Assembly: GCA_017651065.1 (NCBI GenBank)
Contig: JAGCDP010000013.1
Span: 35,034-99,033, forward strand
Direction of reading: 5' to 3'
DNA from: Treponema sp.
GTDB lineage: Bacteria > Spirochaetota > Spirochaetia > Treponematales > Treponemataceae
DNA: 64,000 nucleotides
In this document: positions 8,402 through 17,520 of the stretch, piece by piece
Position numbering within the stretch: the first letter of the stretch is position 1
How the letters are laid out: the number at the start of each line of letters is the position of its first letter
Translations under genes and position numbers: made by a program
The notes under the pieces: generated by a model
Database searches by the model: none
What the model was told of the DNA's origin: nothing
The model's input: only the letters and a program-made list of their open reading frames with translations

Positions 8402-9621
8402 AAAATTATATCCTTTGTGTATTTTTTGTTAATTTCAATGCGGCGTTTAATGTAACGTGCCCAATCAGACCTTGGTACTTCCCATAGATAATCAATAAAA
8501 TCCTGATTAAGCGGTTTTACTACATATTCATTTGCCGTGTTGATATATGTTGTTATAAAAAAGTTTTCTGAATTAATAAGGGTAGGCGGATTTCCGTTTT
8601 CCTGTTTTTTGAAGGTGAGCTTTACCATAAGACCATCGCCTGTGTTGTCTCGTTCACCGGTTGGATTTGAAGAAGTAAGCTCGGGCTTTGTTCTTTGACC
8701 ACTGATTGTATTTCCGTTTGCATACATAATGACCTTTTGTGAATTTGTTTCGTGATAGAAAATGTATTTGCGGTCTTTGATTATGTGTGCGTGATTAGCC
8801 CAGATAATATCTGCACCAGCCTGAAGTAACTGCATGTAAAATTCATCACGCCAGTCTAAGATTGTTCGAGTGTATTCAGTTTCGTTAGCGTGAATAGAAA
8901 TTACAAAAAGATCACAGGGATTTTTCTGTCTTAATTCTTTAACCTTTGTTATGAAGGCATTACGGGCACTTTCGCTGTTTTCTATAAAATTAATATAATC
9001 AGAATATGAAGGCTGATTCAGGATTTCTGTTACAGGAAGAAAAAGAATTTTCCAGCCTTTTTTTTCTATAAGATTATAGGTAAAATCGGCTTTCTTGCCG
9101 TCTTTTAAGCCGGAAAAATATATTTCTTCGCCTCGTTCTTTAGAGCGCTGAACAAGTCTTTTTGAAGTTTTTTGTGTTTCCTGAATTCCACTTAAACCCT
9201 GATCATTTGTGTGATTGTTGCAAAGAGAAAAAACATCAAAGCCTGCATCTATTGCTGCTTCTACATAAGATTGCGGCATGTTGAAGTTCGGATAATTCTG
9301 CGGTTTTTTAGTATCATCAACAGGAGCTTCTATATTTGCAAAAGCAAGGTCTGCAGGTTCAATAATATATTTAACATCACGCCAGATTTTTGGATAATCA
9401 GAAATAACATAGTTTACACTGTGAGCCATAATGTCGCCGGCAAAAAGAAGGGAAATGGTGCCGTCGTCAATTTCTTCTGCCTGAATAAGATCACTTTCTG
9501 AAATTTCAGGTTCTTCAATTACCTGGGCAGGTTCAACACGTGTTGTTCCGCATGAAAAAAACAGGATTGAAGCAAAAAGAGAAATTAAAAGTATGTGGTA
9601 GTTTCTACGGAATAAATTCAC
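8392..9621 (-). CDS. CapA-family lipoprotein (poly-gamma-glutamate synthesis-type metallophosphatase fold)
   Basis: A 409-residue protein starting with GTG. The signal peptide ends in FFSC, so Cys24 should be lipidated. The CapA motifs follow in order: LLFAGDIMAH, ANIEAPVDD, VFSLCNNHTNDQG, SIHANETEY and ADIIWANHAHI. These His/Asp/Asn residues form the metal-binding fold that CapA shares with calcineurin-like phosphoesterases. CapA takes part in poly-gamma-glutamate capsule synthesis or anchoring in Bacillus. No capB or capC genes are nearby, so capsule synthesis is not supported here and the true substrate is unknown. A good promoter ends 9 bases before the GTG and there is no Shine-Dalgarno sequence. 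Its stop overlaps the helicase start. Confidence 0.8.
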   Translation of the reverse strand: MNLFRRNYHILLISLFASILFFSCGTTRVEPAQVIEEPEISESDLIQAEEIDDGTISLLFAGDIMAHSVNYVISDYPKIWRDVKYIIEPADLAFANIEAPVDDTKKPQNYPNFNMPQSYVEAAIDAGFDVFSLCNNHTNDQGLSGIQETQKTSKRLVQRSKERGEEIYFSGLKDGKKADFTYNLIEKKGWKILFLPVTEILNQPSYSDYINFIENSESARNAFITKVKELRQKNPCDLFVISIHANETEYTRTILDWRDEFYMQLLQAGADIIWANHAHIIKDRKYIFYHETNSQKVIMYANGNTISGQRTKPELTSSNPTGERDNTGDGLMVKLTFKKQENGNPPTLINSENFFITTYINTANEYVVKPLNQDFIDYLWEVPRSDWARYIKRRIEINKKYTKDIILWQ

Positions 9622-9630
9622 AAGTATTTA

Positions 9631-9659
9631 AATATACCATAATTACGGGTTCTTGTCAT
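9631..9659 (-). promoter_or_regulatory. Putative promoter of the CapA-like gene
   Basis: On the minus strand, ATGACA (9659-9654) and TATATT (9636-9631) are 17 bases apart, close to consensus. Only 9 bases separate the -10 from the GTG start and none resembles a Shine-Dalgarno site. Confidence 0.6.
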
Positions 9660-9667
9660 TGTGGGAA

Positions 9668-10267
9668 TTATTGTATGGGTGTTGTGAATTTAAAGTATTT
9701 GGGAGCCTTGTAATCTATATACCAGCCGCCGTTATAAAAGCCGTTGTCGTCTGCGGTTGGAACTACGAATATTACTTTTGTTGGATTTTCTGTGTCGTAG
9801 TAAAATTCATTTGAAATCCAATCTCCTTCGTTCGAGCAGGGATTCTGGCTTGTAAAATATCCGGCTTTGTCTTTTGGGGTATAAACTGTGATTATATATT
9901 TTCCTTTCTGAAGGTTAAAATGCGCTGCCATTCCGCCTTCAAGATAGTAGGTTTTCTGGTAGTAATTAACTCTGTCTGGAATGCTTGCCCATTCGTAGGT
10001 TGCTTTTGCTTTTGTGTAGGTAACATCTTCGCCAGTTTCGGCATCCACAAGTTTTATCCAGCAGCGGACATTATTTAAGTCTCCGTTATTCTGAGGTCTG
10101 TAAATAATCAGTTCCCACCAGTTATGACGAACTTCCGGTGATTTTTCCTGCGAAAACGATGGAAATAACATAAAAAGGAGGAATAAAACTGCTGCAAAAT
10201 GACTTTTTTTAAGGGTCATACTCATTTTTCGGAAAAAAACAGCTGTTGCATGATAATTTGGTGGCAT
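9668..10267 (-). CDS. Small exported protein of unknown function
   Basis: A 199-residue frame. Its likely mature start is preceded by a signal peptide beginning at an internal Met (10225 or 10219): basic LKK, then AAVLFLLFMLFPSFSQ. The ATG at 10267 would add 14-16 residues before it. Neither start has a convincing Shine-Dalgarno sequence, so the true start is open. The mature part has alternating beta-strand character and several aromatic motifs (HNWWELIIYRP, TYEWASIPDR, GGWYIDYKAPKYF), consistent with a small beta-sandwich of about 175 residues. Two Cys residues are present (RCWIK, NPCSNE). I do not recognise a family. It diverges from guaB and is followed by the separate promoter of the CapA-like gene, so it is probably monocistronic. 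Confidence 0.6.
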   Translation of the reverse strand: MPPNYHATAVFFRKMSMTLKKSHFAAVLFLLFMLFPSFSQEKSPEVRHNWWELIIYRPQNNGDLNNVRCWIKLVDAETGEDVTYTKAKATYEWASIPDRVNYYQKTYYLEGGMAAHFNLQKGKYIITVYTPKDKAGYFTSQNPCSNEGDWISNEFYYDTENPTKVIFVVPTADDNGFYNGGWYIDYKAPKYFKFTTPIQ

Positions 10268-10294
10268 TGCATTATTTTTTTCTTTATTATATAA
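10267..10294 (+). promoter_or_regulatory. Putative guaB promoter
   Basis: TTGCAT (10267-10272), 16 bases, then TATAAT (10289-10294). The leader to the guaB ATG would be about 30 bases and contains AAGGGG as Shine-Dalgarno site. The -35 overlaps the start region of the divergent small exported protein. Confidence 0.55.
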
Positions 10295-10330
10295 TTACCG
10301 ATTAAATTATTAATAACAAGGGGAAGAAAC

Positions 10331-11836
10331 ATGGCCTATTTTTTTGAAGAACCGTCACACACATTCGATGAGTATCTGTTGATTCCAGGATATACTGGAC
10401 CAGATTGTATTCCTGCCAATGTAAACCTACAGACACCTGTAGTTCGTTATAACAAGAAAAAGGGCGAAAAATGTCCGCTTGTTATGAACATTCCTATGAC
10501 ATCTGCTGTAATGCAGGCCGTTTCTGACGATAAACTTGCCGTCGCTCTTGCAAAAGAAGGCGGCATTTCGTTTATTTACGGTTCTCAGACAATAGAAAAT
10601 CAGGCTGCCATGGTTGCCCGAGTAAAAGCTTATAAAGCAGGCTTTGTTACTTCCGATACAAATATTCGTCCTGAACAGACTTTGACTGAACTTGTTGAAG
10701 CAATTGAAAAAACAGGACACTCAACTGTAGCCGTAACACTTGATGGAACTGCAAACGGAAAGCTTTTGGGTATTATTACAGACCGCGATTTCCGCATTAA
10801 AAAGGCAGCTCCTGATGCTAAAGTTCAGGAATATATGACTCCGCTTGGTTCACTTGTTATGGGCCGCGAAGGAATTACACTTGAAGAAGCAAACGACATC
10901 ATCTGGCAGAAAAAGGTAAATCAGCTTCCTGTTGTAGACAGCGACGGAAACCTTCTTTATTTGATTTTCCGTAAGGATGCTGCAAGCCACGAAGAACATC
11001 CAAACGAGCTTTTGGACGAACAGAAGCGCTACATTGTAGGTGCCGGTATTAATACACGCGATTATATGGATCGTGTACCAGCTCTTCTCGAAGCAGGTGT
11101 TGATGTAATGACACTTGACTCTTCTGAAGGTTTTACAGAATGGCAGCGCCGCGCTTTGCAGGATATTCACGGAAAATGGCCTAACGCAAAAGTTGGAGCC
11201 GGAAACGTTGTAGATGCAGAAGGCTTCCGCTTCCTTGCCGAAGCTGGTGCAGACTTTGTAAAGATTGGTATTGGTGGTGGTTCAATCTGTATTACACGCG
11301 AACAGAAAGGTATTGGTCGTGGTCAGGCTACTGCTACAATTGAAGTTGCCAAAGCTCGCGATAAGTATTACGAAGAAACAGGTATTTATATTCCAATCTG
11401 TTCTGACGGTGGTATTGTTTATGACCATCACGTAACTCTTGCTCTTGCAATGGGTGCAGATTTTGTAATGCTTGGCCGCTACTTTGCACGTTTTGATGAA
11501 TCTCCAACAAACAAGCTTATTGTTAATGGAAACTATGTAAAGGAATACTGGGGCGAAGGTTCAAACCGCGCACGCAACTGGCAGCGCTACGACCTTGGCG
11601 GAAAGAAGGGCATGGCCTTTGAAGAGGGTGTTGACTCTTACGTTCCTTATGCAGGTTCACTCCACGATAACGTTACTCTTACTACAAGCAAGGTTATTCA
11701 CACAATGTGTAACTGTGGTGTACTCACAATTCCTGAACTTCAGAAGAATGCAAAGATTACACTTGTAAGTGCAGCATCTATCCGCGAGGGTGGAGCACAT
11801 GACGTTATTGTGAAGAATAGTATTAAGGCTAATTAA
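10331..11836 (+). CDS. guaB: Inosine-5'-monophosphate dehydrogenase
   Basis: A 501-residue protein of usual length. It oxidises IMP to XMP with NAD+, the committed step of guanine nucleotide synthesis. The TIM-barrel core is split by a Bateman module with two CBS motifs (about residues 115-230: [20 protein letters not shown] and [19 protein letters not shown]). The catalytic loop [20 protein letters not shown] carries the nucleophile Cys320. The mobile flap with ARNWQRY is present, as are the phosphate-binding residues around [20 protein letters not shown] precedes the ATG. It is transcribed alone and ends at a 27-bp inverted repeat. No guaA is seen in the window. Confidence 0.96.
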   Translation: MAYFFEEPSHTFDEYLLIPGYTGPDCIPANVNLQTPVVRYNKKKGEKCPLVMNIPMTSAVMQAVSDDKLAVALAKEGGISFIYGSQTIENQAAMVARVKAYKAGFVTSDTNIRPEQTLTELVEAIEKTGHSTVAVTLDGTANGKLLGIITDRDFRIKKAAPDAKVQEYMTPLGSLVMGREGITLEEANDIIWQKKVNQLPVVDSDGNLLYLIFRKDAASHEEHPNELLDEQKRYIVGAGINTRDYMDRVPALLEAGVDVMTLDSSEGFTEWQRRALQDIHGKWPNAKVGAGNVVDAEGFRFLAEAGADFVKIGIGGGSICITREQKGIGRGQATATIEVAKARDKYYEETGIYIPICSDGGIVYDHHVTLALAMGADFVMLGRYFARFDESPTNKLIVNGNYVKEYWGEGSNRARNWQRYDLGGKKGMAFEEGVDSYVPYAGSLHDNVTLTTSKVIHTMCNCGVLTIPELQKNAKITLVSAASIREGGAHDVIVKNSIKAN

Positions 11837-11841
11837 TTTAA

Positions 11842-11906
11842 AAGGGCCCTTCGACAGGCTCAGGGACCACATGCGTCGGGGTCCCTGAGCCTGTCGAAGG
11901 GCCCTT
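11842..11906. repeat. Family C palindromic element between convergent guaB and GH3 gene
   Basis: A perfect 27-bp stem (11842-11868 against 11880-11906, containing CCTTCGACAGGCTCAGGGACC) encloses an 11-base loop. It lies between the stops of two converging genes, only 5 bases from each, and could act as a bidirectional transcription barrier. No U-tract follows on the plus strand. Related copies are at 15796 and inside the LysM gene at 60890. Confidence 0.9.
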
Positions 11907-11911
11907 AAAGT

Positions 11912-14686
11912 TTACATATCAAAAAGACTTTTACAATCTTTTGATTTGAATTTAATTTTGATCTGTTTCAACTTAAGCCCGTTGGTTGCAACAAAAAGTC
12001 GGCAAATGCTGAATCTTGTGACCAGCGGGATTTCTTTTGTTATGGTAACATCTTTTCCGCCGGTGCCGTTGAAGGTAAAGCCTGCCATTGGGATTCCCTG
12101 GAAGAACATTGTTACAGGAAGCTGTGCAAGTTCACCAAGCTCTGAGCTTGCAGTAAGCGATGCTTCAAATGCTCCGAATTCCTTTACATCAAGGGCAAGT
12201 ACAAAGTTTGTATTTGCCTTGCTTTCTTTGTAGGTAAGATCTATAACAAGCTCGTCTTTTCCAAGTTCTGTAAACTCAACATCTTCCATATTTATATCAT
12301 CAGGAGATGCAGGACGGTTTATGATTTCTACGTCTTCATCTGTACCAAGCAGACGCTTCATTGCCTGTGTGTGCATAACGTGTTCGCAGACATTTATTGC
12401 TGTACGCTGAAGCTCTGCTCGTGTCAAGGTTCCGTCTGCAAGTGCCTTAAATGTGTTTTCGCCACTGGCATCTGTTTTGCCGTCAGGGCAGCACATGTAA
12501 ATATCATTCTGGGCACGGAGCATAACTGCAAAGTTTGTTCTGTTTGGAGTTTCACCAGGTTCGTTGAGCAAAGCCCACCAGTCTGTCATAACAATTCCCT
12601 TAAAGCCCCAGTCATCGCGAAGGATTGTTGTATTAAGGTCGTATGAACTTGGAGTGTGAATGCCGTTTACAATTCCGTAAGTTGTCATTACAGAATCTCC
12701 ACCGTTGTGAACAACAATTTCAAAGCCCTTAAGATATATTTCACGGAGAGCGCGTTCACTTATAATGGAATCTATTCCGTGGCGGTTAGCTTCCTGATTG
12801 TTTCCGCAGAAGTGTTTGATTGTACCTGTAACTCCTGCTGCCTGGAGACCCTGTACCATTGCAGAACCAATAACGCCTGTTACATAAGGATCTTCAGAAA
12901 AATATTCAAAGTTTCGTCCGTTGAGCGGGTGACGGTGAATGTTCAAGCCAGGTCCCAAAAGATTTTCAACATTTGTTGCGTGCATTTCGTGGCCTGTTAA
13001 AGTGTAAAGCTCTTTTACAAGACTTTTGTTAAAGGTAGAAGCTATGGAAGTTCCGTTTGGAAGAGAGAAGGCCTTCATACCGCAGTCAAGGCGCATACCG
13101 GAAGGTCCGTCATCGCAGCAGGCAACCGGAATACCGTAATAGTCCTTAAGACGTGGAGAAACTCCTCCAAAAGCAGACGCAGTTCCCGGAGTTACAAGAC
13201 TGCTTCCCATACCTTCACCGCGTGTAAAGCATGCAAGCTCTTCGTCTGTGAACTGAGCAACAAAACCCTGAATTGTGATTTTGCCGTCGAGTACGTCCTT
13301 AAGCTTGTAGCCCTTGTCGCCCGTAAAAGGAATTTCTTTTGGAAGTCGTTCCTTGCGGCGCTCCCACATATCAACTGTAGAAAGAGGTGCTGCCTGCATT
13401 GTAAGAGAGCCGTCTGCATTGGCATGCATTCTTTCAAACGCACGTACCGGTGCATAAGCTTCTTCGCATTTTTTAATTACGAGCAACTCGCCCAAATCAA
13501 ACTTAAATGTTTCAGTCGCAGAGCGAACATCGCTTCCTGTATATACTGTGTAAGTTCCTTCTTCAAGAACAAAGCAGGCTTTGTTTCCTGTGTAGCCGCC
13601 GTCATCATAAGAAGCAAAATTGTAATATGGAATTGTAAAATCAATTTCCTGTGAAGCGCCAGGTGCGAGCAGCTCTGTTTTTTCAAAGTCTGCAAGCACT
13701 CGGGCAGCTTTTCCAAGCTTGCCGTTTGGAGCACCAATATAAATCTGAACAACTTCTTTTCCGGCAGTGCTTCCTGTATTAGTTACCTTTACCTTAAGAT
13801 TAACCTGTTTTGAAGCAAGGTCATTTTTGGCATTCACAGTTTCAATCTTAAAGTTAGAATAGGTAAGTCCGTAACCGAACGGGTAGAGCACCTTATCTTT
13901 TGCAAAGGTTTCAAAATAGCGGTAACCTGTAAAAATATCTTCGCAGTAAAAGTTTTCTTTAAGGTCACCGAACCATTTGTCGCTAGGATAATCTGTAATT
14001 GATTTTGCAATTGTGTCTGTGAGCTTACCGCATGGAGCAATTTTTCCTGTAAGAACATCTGCAGTTCCAAGACCTCCAAGCATACCGCCCTGCCATACGT
14101 ACATAACTGCATCAGGCTTTATTTCCTGAACAAAGCCCATGTCTATAATGTTACCAACGTTCAAAAGAACAACTACCTTGTCAAAGCCTTCACGAACGCG
14201 TTTGAGCATATCAAACTCTTCGTCTGTAAAAAAATATGAACCTTTTGTTGCAGAGTTATCTTTGTCTTCACCTGCTGTGCGCCCGATTATTACAAGCGCA
14301 ACATCACTGGCAGTAGCTGCTTCTGAAACAAGCTCTTTTGTCAAAGGCATTTCGTCCTGAGACCAGCGTTCTTTTCCCCAGCCCATACCTTCGTCATAAG
14401 GATTTTCTTTTTCCCAATCCTCGTAAACTTTTTTGAGGTCCTGGTTTACCTTTACAAAACCGCTTTCTTCAAGGCCTTCTACAATGTTCCAGACCTTGGC
14501 AACATTAACCTTACCACCGGAACCTGTACCGCTTTTATAGTAGTTTGTCTGGATTCTTCCGAATACAGAAACAGTTGAGTCCTTTTTAAGAGGAAGAACT
14601 CCGTTATTTTCAAGAAGAACACAACCTTCTGCAATTGTTTTGCGCGCAGTATCCTCATATACGTTCCAGTCGAGAATTGTTTTCAT
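11912..14686 (-). CDS. Glycoside hydrolase family 3 beta-glucosidase-like enzyme, permuted domain order
   Basis: A 924-residue enzyme without a signal peptide, so probably cytosolic. Domain order is unusual: the alpha/beta C-domain comes first (about 10-270, TARKTIAEGCVLLENNGVLPL and GRIQTN), then a fibronectin III-like domain (about 300-400, GKEVVQIYIGAP), then the TIM-barrel (about 480-790). The barrel shows GPSGMR, LLGPGLNIHRHPLNGRNFEY, KHFCGNNQE and the nucleophile Asp702 in GIVMTDWW. This C-then-N order is known from some rumen bacterial beta-glucosidases such as those of Ruminococcus and Butyrivibrio. The enzymes remove terminal beta-glucosyl or xylosyl units from oligosaccharides. AGGAG precedes the ATG and the gene follows the GT8 gene by 19 bases, so they form an operon. 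The exact sugar specificity cannot be read from sequence. Confidence 0.92.
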   Translation of the reverse strand: MKTILDWNVYEDTARKTIAEGCVLLENNGVLPLKKDSTVSVFGRIQTNYYKSGTGSGGKVNVAKVWNIVEGLEESGFVKVNQDLKKVYEDWEKENPYDEGMGWGKERWSQDEMPLTKELVSEAATASDVALVIIGRTAGEDKDNSATKGSYFFTDEEFDMLKRVREGFDKVVVLLNVGNIIDMGFVQEIKPDAVMYVWQGGMLGGLGTADVLTGKIAPCGKLTDTIAKSITDYPSDKWFGDLKENFYCEDIFTGYRYFETFAKDKVLYPFGYGLTYSNFKIETVNAKNDLASKQVNLKVKVTNTGSTAGKEVVQIYIGAPNGKLGKAARVLADFEKTELLAPGASQEIDFTIPYYNFASYDDGGYTGNKACFVLEEGTYTVYTGSDVRSATETFKFDLGELLVIKKCEEAYAPVRAFERMHANADGSLTMQAAPLSTVDMWERRKERLPKEIPFTGDKGYKLKDVLDGKITIQGFVAQFTDEELACFTRGEGMGSSLVTPGTASAFGGVSPRLKDYYGIPVACCDDGPSGMRLDCGMKAFSLPNGTSIASTFNKSLVKELYTLTGHEMHATNVENLLGPGLNIHRHPLNGRNFEYFSEDPYVTGVIGSAMVQGLQAAGVTGTIKHFCGNNQEANRHGIDSIISERALREIYLKGFEIVVHNGGDSVMTTYGIVNGIHTPSSYDLNTTILRDDWGFKGIVMTDWWALLNEPGETPNRTNFAVMLRAQNDIYMCCPDGKTDASGENTFKALADGTLTRAELQRTAINVCEHVMHTQAMKRLLGTDEDVEIINRPASPDDINMEDVEFTELGKDELVIDLTYKESKANTNFVLALDVKEFGAFEASLTASSELGELAQLPVTMFFQGIPMAGFTFNGTGGKDVTITKEIPLVTRFSICRLFVATNGLKLKQIKIKFKSKDCKSLFDM

Positions 14687-14705
14687 AGAGAGCTCCTGTG
14701 GTGAA

Positions 14706-15740
14706 TTATGAAAGCTTTTGTCTGAATATTCTAAGATTGATAAGTTTACGGAACTTAATGAATCTTATGATTCTGTCCCAGATCTTCTTTGATAATCCTA
14801 CTTTACCGATTGTGTGTGCAAAGTTGTTTGGATCAACAGATTCATCGGCTGCCATTTTAGAAAGATTTTCGAACATTGCCTGATCTTTAGCACGGTCGGC
14901 ATCTGTGCGGCTGTCTCTCATCTGAATGAACTTGTCGTAGAAGTCTGTCATTTTTGCATATTTCCAGAAATGCTCTTCGTAAAGAACACCTTTTTCCTTC
15001 CATGGACGCCAGTTCATCTTCCAGTGGATTATATTAAGATCTTTGTCGTCAAAGTCATCATTTTTGTAAGAGGTTTTGTTCCAGCCAAGGTTTACCCATT
15101 TTACATTGTTGCGGCAGATAACGTTAAGGTAATCTTCGTCCTGTACAACGCGGAACTTATATTTTTCAAGAAGTTCAACAAAGCGTTCTGCAACCATCTT
15201 TCTGCGCCAGCGGTGACAGTTGATAAGAAGTATACCTGCATTAAAATATGATTTACGGTTAATGCCGTCTACCTTTTCTACATAGTTTCCGAATACTTCA
15301 AAGGTCTGCATTACTTCTTCAATTGCAGCACCAACATAGTAGCCGTGGATTTCTGTATTATAAAGTTTGCTTATATCGCCTGTAACTGTAATATCGCAGT
15401 CCAGGTACAAAACCTTTGCATATTCAGGGAAAATATTTGGAATAAAGATTCTGTAATATGTTTCTTTAGAGTAGTAGTCGCGAAGATGAAGCATTGACTG
15501 AATCTTATCGAGTTCTTTTGCAAGCGAAATAAACTGAATTGAAGAATTTACAGTCTTTAATTTAAGGATACTGTCAATGTTTTCCTGCTTGAGCTGTGTT
15601 GTAAGAACATAAATCTTGTAATATCTATCTTTAGCGGCATTATCTAGAAGAGAAGCAATAGCAACAGCAAGAAAAGGAATGTAATTGTCGTCTGTTGCGA
15701 AACAAATAGGAATAATCTGTTTAAATCTTGGTATTTCCAT
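14706..15740 (-). CDS. Glycosyltransferase family 8 protein
   Basis: A 344-residue GT-A-fold transferase. The start region IPICFATDDNYIPFLAVAIASLL is the typical GT8 nucleotide-sugar entry. The metal-binding DxD is Asp114-Cys-Asp116 in VLYLDCDITVTGD. FNAGILLINCHRWRR and the late LNIIHW...RPW match the conserved substrate and His-containing regions of the family. GT8 enzymes retain the anomeric configuration and transfer glucose or galactose, often in lipopolysaccharide or glycolipid assembly. It has no membrane segment. It heads a two-gene operon with the permuted GH3 enzyme, an odd pairing of a synthetic and a hydrolytic enzyme. There is no Shine-Dalgarno sequence, and a good promoter ends 9 bases before the ATG. 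Confidence 0.88.
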   Translation of the reverse strand: MEIPRFKQIIPICFATDDNYIPFLAVAIASLLDNAAKDRYYKIYVLTTQLKQENIDSILKLKTVNSSIQFISLAKELDKIQSMLHLRDYYSKETYYRIFIPNIFPEYAKVLYLDCDITVTGDISKLYNTEIHGYYVGAAIEEVMQTFEVFGNYVEKVDGINRKSYFNAGILLINCHRWRRKMVAERFVELLEKYKFRVVQDEDYLNVICRNNVKWVNLGWNKTSYKNDDFDDKDLNIIHWKMNWRPWKEKGVLYEEHFWKYAKMTDFYDKFIQMRDSRTDADRAKDQAMFENLSKMAADESVDPNNFAHTIGKVGLSKKIWDRIIRFIKFRKLINLRIFRQKLS

Positions 15741-15749
15741 GATTTTTAA

Positions 15750-15778
15750 ATTCTATAAGAAAAAGGGGGATTAGTCAA
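15750..15778 (-). promoter_or_regulatory. Putative promoter of the GT8-GH3 operon
   Basis: On the minus strand, TTGACT (15778-15773), 17 bases, then TAGAAT (15755-15750). The GT8 ATG lies 9 bases beyond the -10, giving a leader of about three bases. Confidence 0.65.
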
Positions 15779-15795
15779 TGTTTTTAAATAATATG

Positions 15796-15874
15796 GGGCC
15801 CTTCGACAAGCTCAGGGACCCCATTCGTCTCAGGGCCCCCGAGCCAATGTGGTCCCTGAGCTTGTCGAAGGGCC
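15796..15874. repeat. Family C palindromic element
   Basis: GGGCCCTTCGACAAGCTCAG then GGACC, paired with GGTCCCTGAGCTTGTCGAAG then GGCC across a longer central part that contains a second GC-rich block (CAGGGCCCCCGAG). It lies between the end of the sodium/solute symporter gene and the promoter of GT8, both on the minus strand, so it may terminate the symporter transcript. Confidence 0.85.
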
Positions 15875-15884
15875 TCCCGCTGTT

Positions 15885-17447
15885 TTATTTCTCCTCATCT
15901 TCTTCGACGAGAACCATCTTCTTGGTAACCTGAACTTTTTCTTCGTAGCAGGCGAACATCTGGTCTACATCGGCAGAAGGGAGTTTTGGTGTAAACAGGC
16001 TTACGATTGGAACGATAATCAAACCACCTACCATTGCAACGGCACCACAGTTGATTGGCGACTGAATGAAGCGGATTGCAGGGAACATGTTTACAACTGT
16101 AATTCCAACACCCCATACAAAGTTTGCCCATACCGCAGCCTTTGTTGTCTTCTTAGAGAAGAGTCCGTAAAGGAATGGAGCAAGGAAAGCACCTGCAAGA
16201 GCACCCCATGAATAACCCATGAGCTGGGCAATGTATGGAACCTTATCCGGATTAAGAGCGATTACTACAGAAACTGCAATAAAGATTACGATGAAAACGC
16301 GCATTACAAGAACTGTCTTCTTTTCATCTGTCTTTTTCATGCAGGTAATCTTGAGCATATCCAAAGTCAAAGTTGAGCTTGATGTCAAAACGAGTGATGA
16401 AAGTGTAGACATAGAAGCCGAAAGTACGAGTACTACAACTATACCAATGAGGATATCCGGCAAGGTTGCGAGCATCTGTGGAACTATGCTGTCGTAAACG
16501 ATTCCTTTTGCACTGTGAATTGCAGGTGAGTCAAAGAGGCGTCCGAATCCACCAAGGAAGTAACAGCCGCCTGCAATAACTACTGCAAATATTGTAGAAA
16601 CTACTGTTCCTGTTTTTACTGCTTTTTCTGATTTAATTGAATAGAACTTTCCGACCATCTGTGGAAGACCCCATGTACCAAGTGATGTAAGGATGATTAC
16701 ACCAAGAAGGTTGAGTGGATCTGGTCCAAAGAAAGAAGCGAACATTCCGTTCATGCCTTTGAGTGGGGCTGCGGCAACTGACGGGTCTGCAGGAATCTGT
16801 GAAAGCTTGTTGAGTGCGCTTAAGAATCCGCCCTGGCCTGCGATAACTGCTGCAATTACTGCTATGATACCGCCGAGCATGATTAGTCCCTGGATAAAGT
16901 CGTTGATGGCTGTCGCCATGTAACCGCCAAGGATTACGTAAACTGCTGTAAGAAGTGCCATTCCGATTACACACCATTTGTAGTCAATATCAAAGGCAAG
17001 TCCGAAAAGGGTTGAAAGTCCCTTGTACAAAGATGCTGTATATGGAATAAGGAAAATGAATGCAACTGCGGCTGCTGCTATGCGGAGCGACTGGCTCTGA
17101 AAGCGTTTACCAAAGAAGTCAGGCATGGTCTTTGCATCAAGGTGATGTGTCATAACGCGTGTGCGGCGTCCCATTACAACCCAGGCAAGAAGTGAACCTA
17201 AGAAAGCGTTTCCAAGTCCGATCCAGGTAGAAGAAATACCGTACTTCCAGCCGAACTGGCCTGCATAACCAATAAATACTACGGCAGAAAAGTAAGAAGT
17301 ACCGTAAGCAAAAGCTGTGAGCCATGGACCAACGCTGCGTCCACCTAAAACAAATCCGTTAACATCTGTTGCCTGTTTGTGGGCATAAACGCCGACACCA
17401 ATCATAATGGCAAAGAAGATAACAAGCATTAAGATTTTGATAATCAT
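15885..17447 (-). CDS. Sodium:solute symporter family (SSS) transporter
   Basis: A 520-residue polytopic inner-membrane protein with about 13 hydrophobic segments. The N-terminal FVLGGRSVGPWLTAFAYGTSYFSAVVFIGYAG and the later GLSTLFGLAFDIDYKWCV and SASMSTLSSLVLTSSSTLTLD regions are typical of SSS proteins, which use the sodium gradient to import proline, pantothenate, sugars or other small solutes. The C-terminal ~40 residues are soluble and acidic, ending EEDEEK. Substrate cannot be assigned, though the fold resembles PutP and related sodium/solute symporters. AGAGGA precedes the ATG. It has its own promoter, which is back to back with that of the amino-acid ABC operon. Confidence 0.88.
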   Translation of the reverse strand: MIIKILMLVIFFAIMIGVGVYAHKQATDVNGFVLGGRSVGPWLTAFAYGTSYFSAVVFIGYAGQFGWKYGISSTWIGLGNAFLGSLLAWVVMGRRTRVMTHHLDAKTMPDFFGKRFQSQSLRIAAAAVAFIFLIPYTASLYKGLSTLFGLAFDIDYKWCVIGMALLTAVYVILGGYMATAINDFIQGLIMLGGIIAVIAAVIAGQGGFLSALNKLSQIPADPSVAAAPLKGMNGMFASFFGPDPLNLLGVIILTSLGTWGLPQMVGKFYSIKSEKAVKTGTVVSTIFAVVIAGGCYFLGGFGRLFDSPAIHSAKGIVYDSIVPQMLATLPDILIGIVVVLVLSASMSTLSSLVLTSSSTLTLDMLKITCMKKTDEKKTVLVMRVFIVIFIAVSVVIALNPDKVPYIAQLMGYSWGALAGAFLAPFLYGLFSKKTTKAAVWANFVWGVGITVVNMFPAIRFIQSPINCGAVAMVGGLIIVPIVSLFTPKLPSADVDQMFACYEEKVQVTKKMVLVEEDEEK

Positions 17448-17486
17448 TTGAATCCTCTATGTGTGTTTCTATTTATAGTAATCCAT

Positions 17487-17514
17487 AATATAGGAATATG
17501 GGGTGAAATGTCAA
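17487..17514 (-). promoter_or_regulatory. Putative promoter of the symporter gene
   Basis: Minus-strand TTGACA (17514-17509), 16 bases, TATATT (17492-17487). The leader of about 33 bases carries AGAGGA. The -35 boxes of this promoter and of the divergent ABC operon are only 6 bases apart, so the two could be co-regulated. Confidence 0.65.
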
Positions 17515-17520
17515 TGATAC

